This document shows, piece after piece, positions 36,981 through 46,200 of a stretch of 64,000 nt of DNA (position 1 is the stretch's first letter; each line of letters begins with the position of its first letter). The DNA lies in NCBI GenBank assembly GCA_029946065.1, contig JAQSDU010000015.1, positions 1-64,000 on the forward strand, written 5' to 3'. Both the position numbers and the translations under genes were made by a program. The notes under the pieces were generated by a model. The model was not told the origin of the DNA. It made no database searches and saw nothing but the letters and a program-made list of their open reading frames with translations. This stretch comes from Flavobacterium sp. Its GTDB lineage: Bacteria > Bacteroidota > Bacteroidia > Flavobacteriales > Flavobacteriaceae.

Positions 36981-38035
36981 AAGTACTTTATCTGACCAAA
37001 TATCCACGAAAAGGTGCCAGCAGCCGGTTGCGCAGTTACCAGTTTTTTCCGCTTTTAGAAGCGGCAGGAATTGAAGTGACAGCGCAGTCTTTTTTCAATG
37101 AAATCTATTTGAATAATTTATACGCTAAAAAAAGTAATGGTGGATTATTAATTTTTAGTTTTTATTTAAAGCGTTTTTTTGCAATTTTTACGGCTTTTAG
37201 GTATGACAAAATTGTAATCGAGAAAGAAATTTTTCCATACTTTTTTAGTTGGTTTGAAAAGATATTCTTTTATCTGAAAATAGAATATATTGTTGATTAC
37301 GACGATGCAATTTTTCATAATTACGATTTAAATACCTCTAAATTTATTAGGTTTTTCCTGAAGAATAAGATTGCGAATGTCATGAAATACAGCGGCTGCG
37401 TGATGGCGGGGAATAGTTATTTGTACGAAAAGGCAAAAAATTCGGGTGCAAAAAAAGTTATAAAACAACCAACAGTAATTGATCTGGAGAAGTATAATTG
37501 TGTTGAAAAAAGCGCCAATTCAAAAGTTGTGATTGGCTGGATTGGCTCGCCAACGACTTTTAAATATGTTACAGCGTTACAACCAGTTTTTGAACGATTA
37601 CTTTTAAAATATGATATCGAAATTCAAATCGTCGGTGCCAAAGAGGATATAGGTTTGGGCGACGCAATGCAATACATTTTATGGAATGAAAATACTGAAG
37701 TTGAAGCCATTTCTAAATTTGATATCGGCATCATGCCACTTGAAAATACGCCTTGGGAATTAGGAAAATGTTCTTACAAATTGATCCAGTATATGGGTTG
37801 TGGAAAACCGGTCGTTGGCTCCGCTGTGGGAATGAATAATGAAGTGATTGATGATACTAAAAATGGCTTTTTAGTTTTTGATGATTGCGAATGGTATGAA
37901 AAACTATCCGTTTTAATCGAAAACAAGACTTTGCGCAATCAATTTGGAATTGCCGGCAGACAAAAAGTAGCAGGGCATTACAATCTCGAAAATAATTTCA
38001 AAAAACTATTAACTATTTTAAGCAATGCTTCCTGA
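36977..38035 (+). CDS. GT-B glycosyltransferase
   Basis: 352 residues. Opens KVLYLTKYPRKGASSRLRSY, a start seen in GT4 enzymes that recognise lipid-linked acceptors; VIEKEIFPYFFSWFEKIFFY and VDYDDAIFH lie in the N-terminal domain; VIGWIGSPTTFKYVTALQPV and IGIMPLENTPWELGKCSYK with the motif IQYMGCGKPVVGS in the donor domain. The gene overlaps its upstream neighbour by ATGA and the downstream acyltransferase by 11 bp. Confidence 0.87.
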   Translation: MKVLYLTKYPRKGASSRLRSYQFFPLLEAAGIEVTAQSFFNEIYLNNLYAKKSNGGLLIFSFYLKRFFAIFTAFRYDKIVIEKEIFPYFFSWFEKIFFYLKIEYIVDYDDAIFHNYDLNTSKFIRFFLKNKIANVMKYSGCVMAGNSYLYEKAKNSGAKKVIKQPTVIDLEKYNCVEKSANSKVVIGWIGSPTTFKYVTALQPVFERLLLKYDIEIQIVGAKEDIGLGDAMQYILWNENTEVEAISKFDIGIMPLENTPWELGKCSYKLIQYMGCGKPVVGSAVGMNNEVIDDTKNGFLVFDDCEWYEKLSVLIENKTLRNQFGIAGRQKVAGHYNLENNFKKLLTILSNAS

Positions 38036-39071
38036 AAAAAAAGCGCAATATCTTGACGTACTCCAAATCCTGAGAGGTATTGCAGCGTTAATGGTTGTGA
38101 TGCACCATAGTGTAGGATCGATAAAATTTTACCATAGGATAAATTACCATTGGTTGGACTTTATTGGTGGAATGGGGAAATTTGGTGTGGATTTTTTCTT
38201 CGTGTTATCTGGATTTATCATTTCGTATTCGGCTTATTTTAAGCATCAAGATCCAAGCGCTTTTTCCAAATATGTCAAAGCCAGACTTATCAGAATTTAT
38301 GTGCCTTATCTTCCAATTGGGATTTTTATGCTGCTACTGTATTCCTATTTTCCTGGCTTTTCTAATGGAGGCAGGATCATCAGTACATTTACGTCGCTTA
38401 CCTTATTGCCTGGCGGTAATCCGGCTTTATCAGTAGCGTGGACACTTACTTTTGAGTTGTGCTTTTACTTCCTTTTCAGCCTGTACTTTTTTTCTAAAAA
38501 AGGCTGGAATTATTTTATTGTGTTTTGGCTGGTGACAATAGTTTTTGTCAATTACAGCGGTGTGATTGCTATGACATCGGTTACAAATTTGTACCTTAAA
38601 ATCTTTTTCTCAACTTATAATATCGAATTTATTCTGGGCTATTTCTTGTCGTTGGTCATCCTGAAAAAGATGAAATTCAATTTCATAGTAGGCGCTTTTT
38701 TGCTCTTAATCTTAACGATTCCCTTGCTGTACGGCAAATATTTTGAAATCGAATGGTTCAGCTTTTCATTAAATTTGCTGTTTGCATCAATCGTATTTAT
38801 TATTGTCTATCTTGCAATTATTTTCTTTAATTATGATATAAAAAAGACCTCAGTGTTTATGATGATTGGCAACGCTACTTATTCTATATATTTGATTCAT
38901 AATCCGTTACAAATGATATTGATACGATTTTTACCAAGGATAAATGCCGTTTATGAAATTGCGTTGACGTTATTGCTGACATTGATTATTTCGTCTTTTT
39001 TCGGATATATTTATTATTTTGTATTTGAAAAAAAGGTAATGAAGGTGCTGATGAATAAATTTGCGAAGTAA
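38025..39071 (+). CDS. Acyltransferase-3 family (OafA/YrhL-like) membrane O-acyltransferase
   Basis: 348-residue integral membrane enzyme with about ten helices. The N-terminus LDVLQILRGIAALMVVMHHS is the signature of the family, with H-H as the expected catalytic pair; GVDFFFVLSGFIISY follows as usual and R in VKARLIRIYVPY is conserved. No SGNH domain is fused. Predicted to transfer acetyl from acetyl-CoA to the surface glycan on the periplasmic side. Second acyltransferase of the operon, the other being the soluble hexapeptide enzyme, so the glycan is probably acylated at two stages. Confidence 0.92.
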   Translation: MLPEKKAQYLDVLQILRGIAALMVVMHHSVGSIKFYHRINYHWLDFIGGMGKFGVDFFFVLSGFIISYSAYFKHQDPSAFSKYVKARLIRIYVPYLPIGIFMLLLYSYFPGFSNGGRIISTFTSLTLLPGGNPALSVAWTLTFELCFYFLFSLYFFSKKGWNYFIVFWLVTIVFVNYSGVIAMTSVTNLYLKIFFSTYNIEFILGYFLSLVILKKMKFNFIVGAFLLLILTIPLLYGKYFEIEWFSFSLNLLFASIVFIIVYLAIIFFNYDIKKTSVFMMIGNATYSIYLIHNPLQMILIRFLPRINAVYEIALTLLLTLIISSFFGYIYYFVFEKKVMKVLMNKFAK

Positions 39072-39073
39072 TT

Positions 39074-40231
39074 ATGGATATTCTTTTTACCATCTTGGCC
39101 CTTTCATCAGGATATTTATTTATCTTCAGTTTTAAAAACAGCCTTTCTGAAGCCAATTTTAATACGCTACGGTTATTATTCCTATACCATCTTGTGTTTG
39201 GCGTTTATTTTTGTCTTGCTGTTCAGGGTGATGCTATTGGTTATTGGCGGGAAGCCAAATCGATGTCGCAACAGGATTTTTTATTCTCATTGACACAAAG
39301 CCAAGGCACCTATTTTATTTATGCACTGAATTATTATCCGTCTAAAATTTTAGGACTGTCTTATTTTACGGGCACCATGATCTACAGCGTGATTGGTTTT
39401 ATCGGACTGACTTATTTTTATGTCAATGCAATATCGCTAATTCCAAACAATCCAAAATTCAGGAATTATTATTTATTCCCACTTTTGTTTTTTCTTCCGA
39501 ATTTGCATTTTTGGAGTTGCGCAGTAGGGAAGGACACTTTGTTGTTTTTCTGCATTGGATTGTTTGTTCACGGCCTCATTCAACCATTCAAACGAATGCC
39601 GCTTATCGTATTAGCATTGTTTTTGACTTATTTTATTAGGCCGCACATGACGTTAATCATGCTTTTGGGTTTCGGTATTGCTTATTTTTCGGGCAAGAAC
39701 ATTTCGCTTTTTAAACGTATTTTATTTTTCACTGCAATGATCGGAATTGCCGTTGCCATATTGCCATTGGTCATGAAATTTTCTAAAATAGAAGAAGCCT
39801 CTTTAGATGCGTTCGATAAATTTTCACAAACTAAAGCAAGTGTATTGGGCGGTGCACATACAAGCTCAGCGATTGATATTTCTTCCTATCCGTTTCCATT
39901 AAAAATATTTACATTTTTATTCAGACCTTTATTTTTCGATATTAACGGAATTCCGTCAATTTTGGCTTCTTTAGAAAATTTACTGCTGTTGGTGCTCACA
40001 TTTTCAATTTTCAGGAACAAACCGGTAAAGTCTTTTCGAAATGCGCCATTTATAATTCAGGGAATGGTTTATTTTTTATTTATAGGTACTTTGGTTTTTT
40101 CACAATCACTAGGTAATTTAGGTATTATGATTAGAATGCGGAATATGTTCCTGCCAGGTTTGATTATTTTTATTCTTTGGCATTTTTCCTATCGAGAGAA
40201 TGAACAAATTTTAGACGATGAAAAACTATAG
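39074..40231 (+). CDS. EpsG/Wzy-like polysaccharide polymerase candidate
   Basis: 385-residue multi-spanning membrane protein with about ten hydrophobic helices. Short motifs seen in EpsG-type and Bacteroidota Wzy proteins are present: GDAIGYWREAK, the HFWSCAVGKDTLLFF loop and the YFIRPHMTLIM helix with Arg and His. Being the only candidate with this topology besides the flippase and acyltransferase-3, it is the likely polymerase of the repeat unit. Last gene of the operon, 2 bp after the acyltransferase, and followed by a bidirectional terminator. Confidence 0.8.
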   Translation: MDILFTILALSSGYLFIFSFKNSLSEANFNTLRLLFLYHLVFGVYFCLAVQGDAIGYWREAKSMSQQDFLFSLTQSQGTYFIYALNYYPSKILGLSYFTGTMIYSVIGFIGLTYFYVNAISLIPNNPKFRNYYLFPLLFFLPNLHFWSCAVGKDTLLFFCIGLFVHGLIQPFKRMPLIVLALFLTYFIRPHMTLIMLLGFGIAYFSGKNISLFKRILFFTAMIGIAVAILPLVMKFSKIEEASLDAFDKFSQTKASVLGGAHTSSAIDISSYPFPLKIFTFLFRPLFFDINGIPSILASLENLLLLVLTFSIFRNKPVKSFRNAPFIIQGMVYFLFIGTLVFSQSLGNLGIMIRMRNMFLPGLIIFILWHFSYRENEQILDDEKL

Positions 40232-40239
40232 TTTTCGAT

Positions 40240-40270
40240 AAAAAAAGAGTGGCATTAACCACTCTTTCTT
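40240..40270. terminator. Bidirectional terminator between the polysaccharide operon and the giant surface protein
   Basis: A perfect 9-bp stem AAAGAGTGG / CCACTCTTT with a 6-nt loop is flanked by an A run on the left and a T-rich tail on the right, so it can serve both converging transcripts. Confidence 0.85.
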
Positions 40271-40288
40271 TAATCGATTCTTTAAAAT

Positions 40289-43200
40289 TTATTTCTTTAT
40301 CACCCGAAGTGTCTTCTGATTGCCGCCTTGTTTAACAATAATGTTATAAATACCTGACGGATAATTATCTCCCATTTTCTGGTTTTTCATTTCGGATGTA
40401 CTTGATTGGTAAATTTCGATAAGTTTTCCGACCATATCATACACTTTAACTTCAATTTGATCTTCACTTGCCGTTTTAAAATTCAACTGTAAAGCAGATG
40501 TGAACGGATTTGGATAGGCGACCACTTCAAATACATCGGATAACAAATCTACAGCCATCCTCGGAAGGTCTGTGGGACAAGTAATTTTTGTCAAAATCAC
40601 AGTTTTAGAAGCCGAAAGTCCAAAGGCATTTCCCGATTTGATGACCAGACTCTTATCCGAAAGTGAAAATGCCGCCGTTCCTGAATATTGAATATTGAAA
40701 TTGGTATCAGGTGTAATCAGCGCATTGGACATATTGAACGGAAATGCAGCAGAAGTGACAATAGAACCAGCTGGAGCGGTAATGGAATAATAGTTTGCTC
40801 CAACAGGTGCTGACACGCTGTAATCATATCCGGCGGCCCGGTTACAAACCGAGAACGTACCATTGAGTATGGATATGCCACCCGGAAGTCCTGCAGTCAC
40901 CGTCAATAGTTTTGCAGTACTGACTGCGTTAGGAGCTGCATTGACAGTTGCGGAAGTGCCGATACCGTTAATGGCTTTGACGCCAAAAATAAAAGAAACA
41001 GTAGCTGAACTTGTAACTGAAACAGAAACTAAATTTATGTAAATGAATGGATCTACAGAAGTCAATCCGGCAACTGTCAAACCATTTTCGTCTGTTCGCG
41101 TTACTCCGGCAGGTAATTCCCATGAATAAGAATTTGCTAATGGAGACACTGCAGCAGTCAATTTTAATGTTGTGGGTTTTCCGACATACTTGCTTACAAT
41201 AGTGAGAACTGTTCCAAAATCTGTCAACGTTAGCGTTGCAGGAGCGGCAGGTACTGTCGTGTTGAGCCTTAATATCTTAGCAGTTGAGGTCGTCAAAGGC
41301 ACTAAAGTAGCGTTATTGGTTACAGAACTTCCTACTCCGTTTGCTGCTTTTACTCCAAATTGCATAAAAGGAGCGCTGACATTCTCAGTAAATTTTACAA
41401 AAATAAACGGGTCGATACTGCTGTCCGAGGTATCGATTGTTCCGTTATTAAGCGCTGTAACCCTGACTACTCCTGCCGGCAGTTCCCAAAGATACGAATT
41501 TGCCAAAGCAGAAATTCCGGCAGACAATCTGTAAGTGCCTTGTTGCCCAATAAATTTGCTAATCGTGGTAATTGCTGTAGTTGTAATGCCATCATTAAGT
41601 GTTAATGGAGCAGGCGCTATAGGAACTGTAATGTTCAGTCGTAAAAGTTTTGCTGTTGATGCCGTTGCCGGTGTAAGAGCAGCATTATTAGAAGCAGAAT
41701 TCCCAACACTATTAACTGCTTTCACGCCAAATTGCAAATAGGGAAGTGCTACGTTGTCAGTGAACTTTACATATATGAATGGTTCAGCACTCGTAGTACT
41801 GTTGGTCGTAGTTCCGCCGTTAATAGCTGTCATTCGTGTTACGCCTGACGGCAATTCCCAAAAATAGGAAGTCGCCAGAACTGAAGTAGTAGCAGATAGC
41901 CTATATGTACCTTGTTGCCCTATCAATTTGCTAATTACAGTTATTGGGTCGGCAGTTATGCCATTATTTAATGTTAAAGTCGCAGGAGGTACGGGTACTA
42001 CTGCGGTGAGCGTAATCAATTTTGCTGTGGAAGTTGTAGTCGGGTTGCTCAGCGTATTGTTATTTGTTACTGAAGTGCCCACGCCATTTTTCGATTTAAC
42101 GCCAATTCGCAATGCATATGTAAGTACTCCGCCCGTTGTTGTGTAAGAATAGGTATTCAAACTGGTCACTCCAGAAAAGTTGACAAAAATAAATGGTTCA
42201 GTACTCGAGGTACTTGCTGTAATTGTTCCACCATTAAGTGCTGTTACTCTGTTTATGCCTATCGGTAATTCCCATTCATAAGAAGTGGTCGATGCCGTTG
42301 GTGTGACAGATAATCTTAAAACAGTATTTGTTCCCATGTAAGCACTAAAATTATAAATAGCCGTTGCATCAGTTCCGTTATTCATCGTTAGCGCTGGAGC
42401 GACTGGTACCAACCTATTGAAAACGGCCGACGGCTTGAGTGATGAATTGCAGCCTAAGCTGTTGATTGTCTGCACATAAATCACCAATGGCGTTGTGGCG
42501 GTAGTAGCTAAAAACTTAACATAAATGATATTACCAGGCGTAATCGTCAACCCAGTTCCGGTATCGGTACTCGACGAAGTCACTCCAACAGGAAGTATCC
42601 ATTTGTAAAGTAAATTACTGTTATTAACGGGAGCGGCTGTAAGTTTTAAGGCTGTATCAGTACCAACATAAATTCCAACCGCAGTAATCGGTGTGGTTGG
42701 CGTAGCAGGTGCAGTCGCATTGTCATCAGTGAGAATTAAAGATCCCGGAATTGGCAGGATTACATCGGTGATAATGACTGCATTTGAAGTAATACTTCCA
42801 CAATCTGAGATGATCACAACTTTATATTTCGTACCCGTCTCCGGTATTATAGGATCTGTTTTGGTAATGTTTAATATTGAAGAAGTCACGCCTGCATAAT
42901 TCTCATTTGCGGTCAACAATGTCCATGTAGTGTTATCTGTAGGCAATTGAGAATACCATTGGTAAGTAGCGGTTGACGATCCTGAAACCACAGATAATGA
43001 AACAGCAGCACCAGTCGCTTTACAAATTAAAGCATTTGATGGCTGTGTTGTAATGGTGTTGGTATTTATTGTCAATGCTAAAGTTTCGGTATGACAGCCG
43101 TTTAAGTATATATAGTTGCCGCTTTGGGTATAAGTGTTGCTATTTCCTGCAGTCCAGGTATATGAGTCGCAAACAGCTACTGTTGTCGTATGCGAAGTAG

Positions 43201-46200
43201 TTGGTGTGATTGTAAGGGCTAAAGTTTCCGTATGACATCCATTTACAAAAGTGTAGTTGCCGCTTTCCGCATAAGTATTGCCGTTTCCAACTGCCCATAG
43301 ATAACTATCGCAGGCACTAACTGTAGTTGTATTTGTAGTTGATGGCGTAATAGTTAATACCAATGTTTCCGTATGGCATCCCGTAACCACATTATAAGTA
43401 CCCGATGTTGTATAATCCTGATTATTTACTAGCCAATGATACGTGTCACAAGCCGAAGCTGTAGTAGTATTGCTTGTATTTGTTGTCACCGTTACCGTTG
43501 TCGCTGTTGAAGTTGCTGTGCATCCATTGTCGCTGGTTATTGTTACAGAATAATTCCCCGAGGTTGTCGCAATAATGCTTGGGGTTGTAGCACCATTAGA
43601 CCACAAATATGATACTCCAGCGCTCGCTGTCAAAGTTACATTACCTCCTGAGCAGAAAGTGGTTGGACCGCTAGTCATAATGGTAGCAGGAGTGTCGCAT
43701 GAAATTCCGGTAACCAAAAAATTATCAATCCTACTCGTACCACCTGTTGCAACAGTGCCGTTATTGATAGATGTCGTATTAACGTTTACAACCCTTAAAT
43801 AAATGGATGATTTGTTATTTAATCCTGAGATTGTAGAAAGGTCAAATGATTTAACAGAAACTGTTTTCGGACTACCTGTGTTGCTCCATGAGTCATTTGT
43901 GATGGTATAAGAACTGCCAAAATCTGTAAAGGCAGTTCCATTAAGACTGTATTGAATTTTAAATGTAGATGGTCCGGTGTTGCTTCCGGTCTGGTCTAAA
44001 CTGATGGCAATGCTATGATAATTAGAAGTATTGACTTTAAACTGATAATAATCTCCCACTCCCCAATGTTCAGAAGTTACCGATTTTGAGGAAGCATTTC
44101 CGGCAGCATTTGACCATACCGTCGCAGCATTAGCATGCGTTGCGCTGAACAAACTTCCTGCCGTTTGCGATCCCTGGTCTGCTAAAGCGGAACCTGTTAC
44201 TGTGGCATTTGCACCTGTATTTGTAGTGGTTACACCTTCAAAAGTCCATTTTGCGACTGAAGTCAATACAACCTGAACCTGACTAATGACTGGTGCAGCA
44301 TTATAATTTTCATTACCCGACTGTGAAGCTGTGATTGTAGTGGCACCAGATCCTACTATGGTAACGGTATTACCACTGATGGTAGCAACCGCGGTATTCG
44401 AGCTCGTATAACTGATTGGCAAGCCTGAAGAGGCATTGAGCGGTAACGAAAACGTTCCGTCTGCCGTAGTTTTATCTGTTAGCACATTGAATGTGATTGT
44501 TTGGTCGGCTTTATTGACTGTTAAGGATTGGGTAGCATTTGCAGCGGCATTGTAATTTGAGTTTCCGGTTTGTGAAGCGGTAATAACAGTAGTACCAACA
44601 CCTACAATTGTAACTGTTCCGTTTGCAGCAACCGTTGCCACAGCTGGATTACTTGTTAAATAACTAACAGTTAATCCTGAAGTTGCAGTAGAAACTGCAC
44701 TATAAGGTGCATCGCCATAAGTTTTGGTAACAAGTGATGTTAATGCACTTAGTGTTTGGTTTGCTTTGCCTACAGTCAGGCTTTGTGTCAATCCCGTCGC
44801 TGCATTGTAATTGCCATTTCCGCTTTGTGAGGCAGTGATAGTCGTAGTGCCTGCGCCAACGATGGTCACTATTCCAGATGCAGACACCGTGGCCACTCCT
44901 GGCGACGAACTGGAATAAGTTACTGTCAGTCCCGAAGTTGCTGTTGTCGCAACACTATAAGCTGCATCACCAAAAAATTTGCTCTCCGTCAATGCAATTC
45001 CGTTGATGATCTGGTCTGCTTTATTGATTGTTGCGGTCAGACCTATAGGTTGCGTCAGTGAATAATTTACTGTTGCTGTTCCGGTAAGTGTATAACCTGA
45101 AGCGGTAATCGGTTTATTGGTTCCAGCATTCGCATTTGCAAAAGTATAGGAAGGCGCAGAACCACCTAAATTAACGTCATCCGTACCTACTATTCCGTCT
45201 AAGGTGGCTGTTCCTGTAACTGAAGCCGCTGCTGTGGCGTCATAGGTTTTATCAACGCCAATGAGGCCCGTAATCGTTAATGTTTTTTGCGCAACACTGC
45301 TGTTGGCTGTAGCAATGGTTATAGTTGTTGCACCATTGCTAGTCATCGCAACATTCCCTGAATACGATCCAACTGTAGTTGTAGCAGACAGACGGACATA
45401 CACTGTTGTAGCTGATACATTGCCCGCACCACCAACTGTAATTGAAGTTGCATACCCACTGTTTGAGGTTAAGGAAACCTCAAAACCTGACGGTGCGGTA
45501 ACTAAGATGCCTTCCGTTAATGACTGACCACTTAGGCTAAAGGAAGTTGCAGCGCTTGCAATACCATAAGTAGTATTCAAAGAGGCTAAGGCACCACTAA
45601 TGAAAATTGTCGGTGTTGTGGCAATGATATCGGCAGCCAAGACTGTCGGTTGTAGCAGAAAATAATTTCCTGCAGCCAATCCGGTTAGAGAATATCCAGT
45701 AACATTTACAGGGATATTCGTTCCCACTGCTGAACTAGTGAAAGCGGCAACCGGGGTTCCTGTTAATATAACATTGGCTTCATCGCCTGAAACGATTCCC
45801 GATAAAGCAGCTGTACCAGACAAAGTAGCGTTTGTATTTCCATCATAGGATTTGTTGTTTGCTGTCAGACCCGTAATTGATAAACTTTTAGCCGTGACGG
45901 TTAATGTCTGTGTTGCAGATGTTGCATTATAATTATCATTTGAGATTTGGGAAGCTGTAATTGTAGCTGTTCCAACGCCTACAATGTGAATATTTCCTGA
46001 TATGATATCTGCAACTGCTGTATTGTTGGACGAATAAGTAATTGCATTTATTCCTGATGTAACCGAGCTAGCTCCAGGAGCATAATCTGCAGTCCCATAT
46101 ATTTTGGTATTGGTCGAAGCAAAAACAATAGATTGATTGGCTTTATTTACGGTGATAGTCCCACTAATGTAACTCACAGTAGCATAATTTGAAGCGTTAT

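Noticed and set aside
45261-45527. Plus-strand ORFs across 40.9-47.2 kb such as this one
   Set aside because: Shadows of the giant minus-strand T9SS gene, whose stop-poor repeats leave the opposite strand open.
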